A stretch of DNA of 64,000 bases, taken from assembly GCF_013868155.1 (NCBI RefSeq), contig NZ_JACEOG010000001.1, positions 1,364,001-1,428,000 of the forward strand, written 5' to 3'. This DNA is from Aeromicrobium phoceense (lineage in GTDB: Bacteria > Actinomycetota > Actinomycetes > Propionibacteriales > Nocardioidaceae). Every line of letters begins with the position of its first letter. The first letter of the stretch is position 1. Both the position numbers and the translations under genes were made by a program. The notes under the pieces are model-generated. The model searched no databases. It was not told the DNA's origin and was given only the letters and a program-made list of their open reading frames with translations. Positions 1-7,858 of the stretch are shown piece by piece.

Positions 1-114
1 GCACAGGACCGTGACGTCGTGGCGCTCCGCGAGCCGGCGGATCCACTGGTGCGCGATCCACGCCTCGCCGACGGACTCCGGGTGCGCCGTCGAGACGACC
101 AGCAGGAGCCTCAC
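1..114 (-). CDS. glycosyltransferase family 4-like, N-terminal fragment
   Basis: The first 38 codons of a gene that runs off the left edge. The start RLLLVVSTAHPESVGEAW followed by HQWIRRLAERHDVTVLC is the usual N-terminal Rossmann strand, acceptor-side loop and second strand of GT-B family 4 glycosyltransferases, so a cytoplasmic sugar transferase for polysaccharide assembly is likely. The GTG start at 114 overlaps the TGA of a 17-codon ORF (GTGA), and no other start lies in this frame nearby. No catalytic residue is in view, so donor and acceptor sugars cannot be named. Confidence 0.6.
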   Translation of the reverse strand, partial: MRLLLVVSTAHPESVGEAWIAHQWIRRLAERHDVTVLC

Positions 115-164
115 GCGCCGGGTCCCGCGTGGACGGGGGCGAGGAGGACCTCGGGATCGGACAT
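111..164 (-). CDS. possible 17-residue leader ORF coupled to the glycosyltransferase
   Basis: The ATG at 164 sits 8 nt downstream of a good ribosome binding site (GAGGTGA). The ORF encodes MSDPEVLLAPVHAGPGA and stops at a TGA that overlaps the GTG start of the glycosyltransferase. It would be the first ORF of that transcript, since the next gene upstream is divergent and the gap is under 100 bp. It may be a leader that delivers ribosomes to the GTG by translational coupling. It could also be chance; no homology is claimed. Confidence 0.3.
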   Translation of the reverse strand: MSDPEVLLAPVHAGPGA

Positions 165-242
165 CGCAGCGCTCACCTCGGCGTCGGGGACGGTCGGGCA
201 CATCGTATCGGCGAGACGCCCTCGGGCGGGCGATTCCGCGAC

Positions 243-248
243 TAGGCT
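243..248 (+). promoter_or_regulatory. -10 element (TAGGCT), leaderless type
   Basis: TAGGCT lies exactly 6 nt before the ATG at 255, which lacks a ribosome binding site. Transcription would begin at or next to the start codon. Confidence 0.5.
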
Positions 249-254
249 CGGGCC

Positions 255-1523
255 ATGGCAGATCCATCTCGGCTGGTGCCGATCGCCGGGATCGACCGGC
301 TCCTGGGCGGCTCGCGGATCCGCCAGTCCTTCAGCCCACTCGACCTGCCGCCGCTGGAGCTGCTGGGTGACGCGCTCGTGCGGCTCGCCGCCCACGGCCC
401 CCACACCCGGGCCGGGTTCGTGAAGGCCGACGACGAACACTGGCGCTACGTCGGCGCCGGCATCGCCGAGCGGCTGCCCGAGATCTTCCGCGTCGTACCC
501 GAGGGCACGGCCGAGTCGGCCCAGGACTGGCTCGCGGCGCACCTCGTCGAGGACCTCCCGCTGCAGTTCGCCGTGAAGGGCGACGAGCTCGCCTCGGCCT
601 TCGACCACGTGCTGCTCGACGCACCTCTGGCCTCGAGCATGCCGACCATCATCGTGACGATGGCCGGGGGAGCGCCGGTCCCGTCGCTGTTCGACACGGT
701 CACCGAGCGGCCCGTGACGCGCGCCCTGTGGAACACCTTCGGCCGTCACCCCGGCACCCTGCTGACCCTCCTGCGCAGCCGCGGCGCTGCTCCCGAGGTG
801 GCCGCCCTCCCGGCCGGTGCGGTCGAGCGCGAGGACGATCGCGTGCCCCTCGTCGATCCCGGGCACCTGACCCACCGCCTGCACCGCTCGTGCGACGTCG
901 AGCAGATGGCCGGGGTCCGCGAATGGGGTGCGGCGCACGGTCTCGGGATCAGTCCCACCATGATGCTGCTGGCGGCCGCCGCCACGCAGCAGGCCGGCAT
1001 CCCCATCGAGCCGCAGGGCGACCTGGTGGTCGACCTGCGCCGCTACCTGCCGAAGGGCGTGACCACGGGCGGGAACTTCATCACCGGGGTGTCCGTCCCG
1101 GTGTGGGGCGAGGGGTTCGAGCCGCCGATGGTGGGCGAGCGCCTCAGCACGATGCTCGACTCGGGCCGGCCGCTGGCGGCGGTGGCCGCGCGACTGCTGC
1201 GAGCGCGGCGGCGCCCGCCCACGGCCCCGACCGAGGCCGACACCGTGCCGCGGCCGGTGCGCGCCCGGACGTCGGTCAGCAACCCCGGCGTCCTGCGGAT
1301 CTACGAGGCGCTGCCGTGGAAGGTGCCGCCGGCCGAGCGCCGGGTCGTGCACGGCACCGACGGCATCGCGCCGAACGCGATCGGCTGGATCAGCTCGACC
1401 GACGCGGGACAGTTCCGCGTCTCGGTGTCCTTCCGTGCCGACGTGTTCGACCCCGCCCTGGTGGACCGTGCCGCCACGCTCATGTTCACCGATCCGGTGG
1501 GCGTGCTCGACGCGATGGTCTGA
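255..1523 (+). CDS. condensation-domain-like acyltransferase (422 aa)
   Basis: Length and motifs fit the chloramphenicol-acetyltransferase/condensation fold (NRPS C domains, PapA and wax-ester-synthase relatives). Residues 117-122 read DHVLLD, matching the HHxxxD active-site motif with the first His replaced by Asp and the second, catalytic His (118) kept. A VVDLRRYLP segment near residue 260 corresponds to the conserved Arg-containing segment of the fold. No signal peptide or membrane segment is seen, so it should act in the cytoplasm on an acyl-CoA or acyl-carrier-protein donor. It stands next to polysaccharide genes and a few kilobases from a carrier protein, acyl ligase and phosphopantetheinyl transferase, which suggests acyl transfer to a glycan or lipid. 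It converges on the ligase gene with a 4-nt gap. Donor and acceptor are unknown. Confidence 0.6.
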   Translation: MADPSRLVPIAGIDRLLGGSRIRQSFSPLDLPPLELLGDALVRLAAHGPHTRAGFVKADDEHWRYVGAGIAERLPEIFRVVPEGTAESAQDWLAAHLVEDLPLQFAVKGDELASAFDHVLLDAPLASSMPTIIVTMAGGAPVPSLFDTVTERPVTRALWNTFGRHPGTLLTLLRSRGAAPEVAALPAGAVEREDDRVPLVDPGHLTHRLHRSCDVEQMAGVREWGAAHGLGISPTMMLLAAAATQQAGIPIEPQGDLVVDLRRYLPKGVTTGGNFITGVSVPVWGEGFEPPMVGERLSTMLDSGRPLAAVAARLLRARRRPPTAPTEADTVPRPVRARTSVSNPGVLRIYEALPWKVPPAERRVVHGTDGIAPNAIGWISSTDAGQFRVSVSFRADVFDPALVDRAATLMFTDPVGVLDAMV

Positions 1524-1527
1524 CGCC

Positions 1528-2898
1528 TCAGCGCGCGCGGCGGAGGCGGCGGCGCACCGCGCCGACCCAGCGCCGCGGGTGCGGGACGGCCGGCTTCGTC
1601 TGCGCCAGCGCCGCGGGACGGCGTGGCTCGAGCACGACGATCCGGTGCACCGCCCCTGCCATGCCGAGCAGGAGGAAGTACGTGCCCATCGTCATCGGGA
1701 ACGCGAACGCGTCGAACAGGGCCATGCCCGTGGCGCCGGCGGCGATGGCGGCCAGCAGCGACAGGCCCAGGTCGCGCGTGTCCTCGTCCTCGGCCAGCAG
1801 GCGCACCCGCAGCGACACCCACAGGCCCGCCACGGCGAGCAGCAGGAAGGCCGCCGTGCCGACCAGGCCGATGCTGACCATGAGCAGCAGGTACTGGTTG
1901 TCGAAGATCCGGTACTTGGGCAGGAACGAGCCCAGGCCGCGGCCGAAGAAGGGCGACTGCGCGATGTACGCCCAGGCGATCTCGTAGCTGTCGGTGCGCG
2001 ACGTGATGCTCGGGTCGGTGCCGACGTTGCGGAACAGCGACTGGATCGTGCCGAACAGCCGGGGCACGGCGGCGAACAGCACCACCGCCATCGCGAAGGC
2101 GCCGGCGAGGAAGAGCCGACGACGCTCGCGCGGCCAGCCGATCACCAGCACCGCCGCGGCGACCGCGGCGCTGACGTAGGCCGAGCGCGAGAAGGTCAGG
2201 GCGATCGTGACACCCACCATGAGCGTGGGGATCCACTGCAGCAGCCGTCGCCCGTGCGTGGTGTGGAACGCCGCGTGCAGCGTGAACGGCAGCATCATCG
2301 CCATGATCACGCCGAACTCGATCGGGTGCGTCGCGGTGGCCGATGGCCGGATCGTGTCGCCGCGCGTGAACACCTCGAACTGCGCGGCGGACAGCCCCGG
2401 GATGGAGATCCGGTTGATGATCGGGTCGCTCGTGACGACCTGCATGATGCCCAGGAACGCCATCAGGCCACCGGCCCACGCCAGGCCCGTTGCCAGCGTG
2501 CGGGCGCGCTCCATGGAGGAGATGCCGTCGTGCGCGACCAGCAGCGTGCCCGACCACGAGAGGACGACCGCCATCGCGACGTTCACGGGGCTGATCTCGT
2601 CGAAGTCGATCGGCCGGGACATCGCCACGACGTAGGGGATCGCGACACAGCCCACGAAGCCGAACAGGGCGCGCCGGACGGGCAGCACCTCGCGCGCGTG
2701 ACTCTGGCTGGTGGTGCGCCCCACCTGGTAGAGCGCCCAGCCGCCGAGGCTGATCAGGCCGACCAGCATCGAGGGCGAGCCGGCGCTGCCGAGCGCGGGG
2801 ACGACCAGCCGGGACGGGATCGCGTAGAGGATGGTCAGGTAGAGCAGGAGCCAGGTGACCGAGTCCATCCGCGCCGGAGTCCGGACGGACGAGCTCAT
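1528..2898 (-). CDS. O-antigen ligase / polysaccharide polymerase family membrane protein (456 aa)
   Basis: A polytopic protein with about ten to twelve hydrophobic segments and a large loop in the second half, as in the Wzy_C family (WaaL ligases, Wzy polymerases). The motif RPSATATHPIEFG and the later FFGRGLGSF and DNQYLLL stretches are typical of this family. It would join or transfer polysaccharide units on the outer face of the membrane. I place the start at the ATG at 2898, because it forms an ATGA overlap with the upstream chain-length gene; a longer reading adds 19 Pro/Gly-rich residues. The C-terminus is Arg-rich and cytoplasmic. Ligase and polymerase cannot be told apart from sequence alone. 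Confidence 0.75.
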   Translation of the reverse strand: MSSSVRTPARMDSVTWLLLYLTILYAIPSRLVVPALGSAGSPSMLVGLISLGGWALYQVGRTTSQSHAREVLPVRRALFGFVGCVAIPYVVAMSRPIDFDEISPVNVAMAVVLSWSGTLLVAHDGISSMERARTLATGLAWAGGLMAFLGIMQVVTSDPIINRISIPGLSAAQFEVFTRGDTIRPSATATHPIEFGVIMAMMLPFTLHAAFHTTHGRRLLQWIPTLMVGVTIALTFSRSAYVSAAVAAAVLVIGWPRERRRLFLAGAFAMAVVLFAAVPRLFGTIQSLFRNVGTDPSITSRTDSYEIAWAYIAQSPFFGRGLGSFLPKYRIFDNQYLLLMVSIGLVGTAAFLLLAVAGLWVSLRVRLLAEDEDTRDLGLSLLAAIAAGATGMALFDAFAFPMTMGTYFLLLGMAGAVHRIVVLEPRRPAALAQTKPAVPHPRRWVGAVRRRLRRAR

Positions 2899-3731
2899 GG
2901 CGGGGGGAGGCTCCGGGGGCTCCGGCGGGCGGGCTCCCCCTCCGCGGGCTCCCACGTCTGCTCGTCGCCGGGGGTGTCGGTGCCCCCGTCGGTGTCGGAG
3001 GTGGCGTCCTTCACGGACTGCTCGTCGGCCGGCTCGGTGGCCACGGCGTCGTCCGTGTCGGTGGAGTCGGAGGTGACCGTGCCGTCCGTCGCGGGGACCG
3101 GTGCGGCGTCGGCCTCGCGACGGCGGCGCGCACGACGGCGGCGCGCGATCGCATCGATGCCTGCGGTGGCGCCGGCGGTCAGCGCCAGGCCCACGGCGAC
3201 CGCTGCGACGACGGCTCGCGTGGTGGCGCGGGTGACGGCGGTGGCCTCGAGGTCGGCGGCGAGCTGCATGGAGGTGATGGAGTCACCCTTCGGCACGTCC
3301 TGCTGGGCCTGCAGGTCGGTGAGCGCGGTGGGCGCCGCGGCCAGGACCGCCTCGAGGGTGTCGACGGTGGCCTTGGCGCTCTGCGCCGACACCTGGACCA
3401 GAACCACGGGGCCGCGCATCGTCGGGTCGGTGGTGACCTCGTAGAGGGCGCCCGGCTGCTGCTCGAGGATCTGCTCGCGGACCTCGTCGCCGTTGAGGCG
3501 GGCCACCACGAGCGACGTCGGCACGTCGAGGTTGTTCAGCTGGAGGAACGGGTTCTTGATGCCCTCGCCGCTGACCTGGTCCTCGGGAGGCAGCAGCAGC
3601 ACCGTGCCGCTGGCCTCGTAGACCGGGGGAGTGGACGAGTACGCGGCGTAGCCCAGGACTCCGGTGAGGAGCAGGCCCGCCACGACGACGTACCAGCGTC
3701 GCAGCACCGTCTTGATGACTTCTACCAGCAT
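2895..3731 (-). CDS. Wzz-like polysaccharide chain-length / copolymerase protein (278 aa)
   Basis: Residues 1-35 give a short cytoplasmic start (KTVLRRWYVVVAG) and a first membrane segment. An extracytoplasmic domain (PVYEASGTVLLLPPEDQ and on) follows, then a second membrane segment near residues 170-195, and a long acidic, Thr/Asp-rich cytoplasmic tail. This is the two-transmembrane layout of Wzz/polysaccharide co-polymerase proteins. There is no P-loop tyrosine kinase domain. It overlaps the ligase/polymerase gene by ATGA and lies head-to-head with a second, related protein, so the two probably act together on chain length or export. Confidence 0.65.
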   Translation of the reverse strand: MLVEVIKTVLRRWYVVVAGLLLTGVLGYAAYSSTPPVYEASGTVLLLPPEDQVSGEGIKNPFLQLNNLDVPTSLVVARLNGDEVREQILEQQPGALYEVTTDPTMRGPVVLVQVSAQSAKATVDTLEAVLAAAPTALTDLQAQQDVPKGDSITSMQLAADLEATAVTRATTRAVVAAVAVGLALTAGATAGIDAIARRRRARRRREADAAPVPATDGTVTSDSTDTDDAVATEPADEQSVKDATSDTDGGTDTPGDEQTWEPAEGEPARRSPRSLPPP

Positions 3732-3930
3732 GGATTCCCCAGTGGATCTCGTTCCCCGACTCCCGCGCGATGACCCTGTGCCGGCCGCCGTGGTCCCATC
3801 GTAACGAGGGGATCGCGATGCGGGGGGCTTTCCGCCCGGCGGTGGAACACCGCGATCGGCCCGGAACGACGGGAGTGCGTGCCAGACTGGAGGGCGACGC
3901 GGACGCTCGGTCCGCCGGAGGAGGAGTGAC
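3732..3930. promoter_or_regulatory. divergent promoter region between two Wzz-like genes
   Basis: A 199-bp gap between head-to-head genes must carry both promoters. The rightward gene has a strong ribosome binding site (GGAGGAG, about 3920-3926). I could not fix -35/-10 elements with confidence. Confidence 0.4.
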
Positions 3931-4614
3931 GTGGTCTTCTGGGACGTGCTCGTCGCCGCCTTCCGGCGCTGGTACGTCGTCGTCCTGGGGCTCGCGATCA
4001 CCTATGTCGCCGTCGCGGCGGTCGACTCCGGGCAGGACGTCTACTACCTGCGGGGGCAGGCCGTCTTCGTCTCCCCGGCCAGCGAGGTCTACCCGAACAA
4101 GCTGCGGGTCAACGCTGCCGACCTGATCACCGTGGCCGGAATCGTCGGCAAGCGGATCAACGGCATGGACGCGCTGCCCAAGACGGCGTCGTCCGCCGCG
4201 ACCATGGTGGGTCGCGGGGTGCGCGACGGCGTGCTGATCACGCTGCCCGACAACGGGGTCCAGTGGGCGCCGTACTTCGACACCCGCGCCCTCTACATCG
4301 AGGTCGCCGCCCCCGATCCCGAGATCGCGCGAGCGCGGCACCGCGAGGCGCTGCGCCAGATCTCGGCCGACCTCCAGACCCTCCAGGACGAGCAGGACGT
4401 CGCCGCCGACGAGCGCGTGACGATCGCGCCCTCGCCCGAGTCGCCGGCCGTGGTCCAGTTCCGCGGCCAGCCCAGGCTCGCCCAGCTGATGGTGCTCGTT
4501 CTCGGCGGCGGCGCCACCCTGCTGTGCGTGGCGGCCCTGGAGCGGAGCGCCCAGCGCCGCCGCGACCGCAAGCCCGCGGCTGCGGACGACGACCGTGAGC
4601 TCGCTCGGGTCTGA
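3931..4614 (+). CDS. Wzz-like polysaccharide chain-length protein, second paralogue (227 aa)
   Basis: The N-terminus (FRRWYVVVLGLAITYVAVAAV) aligns well with the divergent neighbour (LRRWYVVVAGLLLTGVLGYAA). Both are followed by a similar first extracytoplasmic strand (GQAVFVSPASE against GTVLLLPPEDQ), so the two are paralogues. A second membrane segment lies near residues 185-205, followed by a short basic and acidic tail. No kinase domain is present. GTG start with GGAGGAG just upstream. A strong hairpin terminator follows the stop. Confidence 0.6.
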   Translation: MVFWDVLVAAFRRWYVVVLGLAITYVAVAAVDSGQDVYYLRGQAVFVSPASEVYPNKLRVNAADLITVAGIVGKRINGMDALPKTASSAATMVGRGVRDGVLITLPDNGVQWAPYFDTRALYIEVAAPDPEIARARHREALRQISADLQTLQDEQDVAADERVTIAPSPESPAVVQFRGQPRLAQLMVLVLGGGATLLCVAALERSAQRRRDRKPAAADDDRELARV

Positions 4615-4636
4615 CCTCCTCCTGCCTGCACGACGA

Positions 4637-4666
4637 AGCCCCGCGCACCCTCAGGTGCGCGGGGCT
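4637..4666. terminator. strong bidirectional hairpin terminator
   Basis: A perfect 13-bp stem, AGCCCCGCGCACC, with loop CTCA, sits between the convergent ends of the Wzz-like and beta-helix genes. Flanking bases can extend the pairing. There is no long T run, as is usual in this group. Confidence 0.75.
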
Positions 4667-4698
4667 CCGTCGTCACGATCGCAACGGGCGGTGCGGGG

Positions 4699-6321
4699 TC
4701 AGCCGCGGAAGCCCAGGCACGAGAGCGGGCGACTGGACGACCAGGCTCCGGTGCTCTCGTTGTAGTTGACGTACTCGTTCCCCGAGCCCCAGGTGATCCC
4801 GGCGCCGCAGGCCTGGTTGTGGCTCGGCCCGTAGATCCAGGAGTCCTCGGCCACCTTGAGGTTGGTGACCTGACCCGGGGTGTCAAGGCGGAAGACGAAG
4901 CCGCCGCCGGACACGAGCACGTTGTCGATCACGGCACTGGTGTTGCCCTGGGTGGGGTAGAAGAACGCCGAGTTGCCGATGCAGTACGGCGTCGGGTTCA
5001 GCTTCAGCACCGAGTGCCGCACCGTGACCTTGGCGCCGTTGTAGCCCTGCAGCGCGTCGCCGTGCCAGTCGATGCCACTGCCGGCACGCTCGCAGCCGGC
5101 GTAGGCGTTCACGCTGACGAACGAGTCGACGACGGAGACCTCGCCGCAGCCGTAGTCGCGGCCACCGACGCGCAGGCCCTCGGACGGACCGTCCACCTTG
5201 ACCCGGCGAGCGGTGTAGCCGCCGAACTGGATGGCCGGCTGGCCGATGTCGGTCGACCCGCGCAGGATCGTCGTGTCCTCGACGACCAGCCCGTTGGAGC
5301 ACTGGCGGTTGAAGACGTTGCTGATCTGCCCGCTGCTGATCTCGACCCGCCGGACGGTGACGTTCGCCGCGCGGATGTTGAGGTTGCCGTTCACGATCCG
5401 CAGGTCCTGGACCACCGCGCCGGCCGTGGTGACGTTGTGGTCACCGTTGATCGTGCGGGTGGGGGTCCAGCCGGCCGGCGTTCCGGTGTTGGCTCGGGTC
5501 GGGAAGTTGGAGCCTCCCGCCGGCGGGCTCGTCGGCGCGGTCGTCGGGCTCGTGGTGGGCTGGCTCGTCGGTGCCGTGGTCGGAGCACTGGTCGGCGCTG
5601 TCGTCGGAGCCGTGGTGGGTGCCGAGGTCGGAGCCGTGGTGGGTGCCGAGGTCGGGGCCGTGGTGGGCGTCGTGGTGGGCGGGGGCGTCGTGGGCCCGGC
5701 GTCGCCGGTGGAGACCACCACGTCGACGTGGTAGTTCGAGGCGCGGTACGTCCGCGTCGGGAAGTTGCCGAGGCGTCCGCTGTAGACACCCGCCTCCGGG
5801 GCGGCCCGCAGCACGCCGTTGCTCACCGCACGGGTGAACTGGCGCTGGTCCTGGGGCTGGCGGCCCTGGGGTGCGGAGTAGGAGACGACGTAGTTCTCAC
5901 CGGGCTCGAGCAGCACGGGGGAGTCGAGGTCCACCGTCTGCAGGCCGGTCTGGCCCGAGGCGGGGGAGGGCGCGGTCGACAGCGGCGAGCCGGTGGGCGA
6001 CCACAGGGTCGCGATCGTGCCGCTGCTGAGGGTCTGGCTCCGGTACACCTGGATCGACTCGGCGTAGGCCGGACGGGTGACCTGGAACTTCAGCCCGACC
6101 TCCCAGGGGCGGGAGTCGCCCAGCGCGCGGGGGCGCAGGTCGTCGGGGAGGAGGCTCTGCGTCTCCGCGGCGGCGGAGGTGCGCTCCGTGGCGGCGAACA
6201 GGGCTGGGGTGGTGAGTGTGACGGCGAGCAGTGCCATGACGAGGCTGCGTCGCGAGAAGGAGAGTTTCCGCTTGGCCGAGATCCTGCGGTGCTTTCGGGG
6301 GGACTGGGGGGTCAACGGCAT
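4699..6321 (-). CDS. secreted DUF4082 / right-handed beta-helix protein (540 aa)
   Basis: The order is: basic N-region and hydrophobic signal sequence (about 20-50, ending near ERTSAAAET), a DUF4082-type beta-sandwich (about 57-200, with SSGTIATLWSPTGSPL and ENYVVSYSAP), a linker of PT-rich repeats (TAPTSAPT units, about 207-270), then a C-terminal parallel beta-helix (about 285-540) with short repeated turns such as NGNLNIRAANVTVRRVEISS. The helix resembles carbohydrate-binding or polysaccharide-cleaving folds (pectate-lyase type), but I see no assured catalytic set. Among polysaccharide genes it may bind, trim or anchor the polymer outside the cell. I chose the ATG at 6321 because upstream codons are unlike signal sequence. 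Confidence 0.7.
   Translation of the reverse strand: MPLTPQSPRKHRRISAKRKLSFSRRSLVMALLAVTLTTPALFAATERTSAAAETQSLLPDDLRPRALGDSRPWEVGLKFQVTRPAYAESIQVYRSQTLSSGTIATLWSPTGSPLSTAPSPASGQTGLQTVDLDSPVLLEPGENYVVSYSAPQGRQPQDQRQFTRAVSNGVLRAAPEAGVYSGRLGNFPTRTYRASNYHVDVVVSTGDAGPTTPPPTTTPTTAPTSAPTTAPTSAPTTAPTTAPTSAPTTAPTSQPTTSPTTAPTSPPAGGSNFPTRANTGTPAGWTPTRTINGDHNVTTAGAVVQDLRIVNGNLNIRAANVTVRRVEISSGQISNVFNRQCSNGLVVEDTTILRGSTDIGQPAIQFGGYTARRVKVDGPSEGLRVGGRDYGCGEVSVVDSFVSVNAYAGCERAGSGIDWHGDALQGYNGAKVTVRHSVLKLNPTPYCIGNSAFFYPTQGNTSAVIDNVLVSGGGFVFRLDTPGQVTNLKVAEDSWIYGPSHNQACGAGITWGSGNEYVNYNESTGAWSSSRPLSCLGFRG
5515..5700 (-). repeat. in-gene tandem PT-linker repeats
   Basis: Imperfect 12-18 bp tandem units encoding Thr-Ala-Pro-Thr-Ser-type repeats inside the beta-helix gene. 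They form a flexible, possibly glycosylated linker. Unit number is likely to vary between strains by slippage. Confidence 0.7.
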
Positions 6322-6432
6322 GGAGATAGGCCTTGAAGTAGAGGCGTGAACCCGCCAACCCTCGCACGCCCCGACACGGCGATGCAAGCGAAATGGCAGG
6401 CAGAACCGGCGCTCGGGCGAGAGTGGAGTGAC

Positions 6433-7746
6433 TCAGGATGCGGGTGGGACTGGGCCCCGCGAGAGCACGAAGCGCTCGAACTCCTCCTGTGTGACCAAGT
6501 CCACATAGTTCTTTCTGACTGGTCCGGCCTCGTCCGTGGTACCCAGCAGGGCCCTCCAGACGCCGACGTAAGCCGCCGACTGCGGTTTCCAGTCCAAGTG
6601 GGTCGAAACGCGTTCGCGGGCCTCTCGCGCCAGCCTGACGCGCAGTTCCGGGTCGTCGAGCAGGCGCTCGACGGCATCGGTGAAGGCGCCGATGTCACCC
6701 GATTCGACGAACAGACATGTCTCACCTGCCGAGACCCGGGTCTCCACGAGGTCGAACGAGACGGTGGGCAGCGCGTAGGCCATGTACTCCATCGTCTTGT
6801 TCATCGTGGAGACGTCGTTGAGCGGCGTCTTGAGGTCGGGGCACAGCCCCACCGTGGCGGCGCTGAGGTGGCGCGCGATCTCGGCCGGACCGACCCGACC
6901 GGTGAAGCTGACGAGGTGATCCAGGCCCAGCTCGGTGGAGCGCCGGCGCAGGTCCTCGTAGCAGTCGCCGAAGCCCATGAGGACGGCGTCGACATCGGTG
7001 CGTCCGCGCCGGTGCACGAGCTCGTCCATGACGTCGAGCACGGTCTCCACGCCGTCCTGCGGGCCCATGATCCCGAGGTAGGCCAGCGTGTGGCGGGTGG
7101 GCGTGGGGGCACCCGGATCGTGGATCGGCCGCATCGTCGAGGTGTCCGGGCCGCTGCGCACCACGGTGACGTCCTCCGGACGGAACCCGCCGCGCTCGAG
7201 GGCGATCCGCTTGTACGACTCGTTCGTTGAGATGACGTGGTCCGCCGTGGCGTACGTGCGGCGCTCGAGCCACTTCAGGAAGGAGAACTGCAGGCGCTGC
7301 ATGAGCGAGGAGGGCTCGCCGAAGCGCGAGAGGAAGAGCTCGGGATTGAGGTCGTGCTGGTCGAAGACGAATGCCACGCCGCGCCGGCGCCACAGCCGGG
7401 CCAGCGCCCAGTAGGTGTCGGGCGGGTTGCAGGCCTGGATCGCCTGGAAGGGGCGCTCGCGCCACACGCGCAGCGAGAGCCAGGCGGTGCGCAGCCACGA
7501 GTAGACGAACTCCACGAGGTACCCGAGAGCGCCCGAGGCCTGCGGCGCCGGACGGTACTTGTGGATGCGGACCCCGTCGAGGGTCTCCGCGGACGGGTCG
7601 CCCGGGCCCTTGGGGCAGATCACGCTGACGTCGAACCCGGCGGCGATCAGCGCCCGGCACTCGAGCCACACGCGGCGGTCCAGCGGAACCGGCAGGTTCT
7701 GGACGATCACGAGGACGTGCGGCCGGGATGCGGGCGCGTTCGACAT
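6433..7746 (-). CDS. glycosyltransferase family 4 (437 aa)
   Basis: The N-terminus HVLVIVQNLPVPLDRRVWLE is the common start of GT4 enzymes that work on exopolysaccharide, followed by a FDQHDLNPELFLSRFG segment. The C-terminal half has TLAYLGIMGPQDGVE, the LMGFGDCYEDL strand, VSFTGRVG, and an E-x7-E-like donor-binding region around NKTMEYMAYALPTVSFDLVE. It is cytosolic and probably adds one sugar to a lipid-linked oligosaccharide. The ATG at 7746 is chosen because earlier in-frame codons are Arg-rich shadow sequence. It is divergent from the acetyltransferase gene. Confidence 0.8.
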   Translation of the reverse strand: MSNAPASRPHVLVIVQNLPVPLDRRVWLECRALIAAGFDVSVICPKGPGDPSAETLDGVRIHKYRPAPQASGALGYLVEFVYSWLRTAWLSLRVWRERPFQAIQACNPPDTYWALARLWRRRGVAFVFDQHDLNPELFLSRFGEPSSLMQRLQFSFLKWLERRTYATADHVISTNESYKRIALERGGFRPEDVTVVRSGPDTSTMRPIHDPGAPTPTRHTLAYLGIMGPQDGVETVLDVMDELVHRRGRTDVDAVLMGFGDCYEDLRRRSTELGLDHLVSFTGRVGPAEIARHLSAATVGLCPDLKTPLNDVSTMNKTMEYMAYALPTVSFDLVETRVSAGETCLFVESGDIGAFTDAVERLLDDPELRVRLAREARERVSTHLDWKPQSAAYVGVWRALLGTTDEAGPVRKNYVDLVTQEEFERFVLSRGPVPPAS

Positions 7747-7846
7747 GGGCACCAGCGTAGGCAGTCCGCCGGGCCGTCGTGGCGAAACCGCGAGTCTGTC
7801 CCGAGTGCCGCGTTTCGTGGCTCGACCGGCGGCCCACGTCCGGTGC

Positions 7847-7852
7847 CATACT
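7847..7852 (+). promoter_or_regulatory. -10 element (CATACT), leaderless type
   Basis: CATACT ends 6 nt before the ATG at 7859, matching the spacing seen before many genes here. No ribosome binding site is present, which supports this start over longer in-frame readings. Confidence 0.4.
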
Positions 7853-7858
7853 CCTGCC

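Noticed and set aside
111-1352. 413-codon minus-strand frame across the condensation-like gene
   Set aside because: Shadow of the plus-strand gene, except its last 17 codons, which have their own ribosome binding site and are listed separately.
5515-5700. Regular short repeats considered as a CRISPR array
   Set aside because: The units are tandem, in frame and encode a Pro/Thr linker inside a secreted protein; there are no spacers or cas genes.
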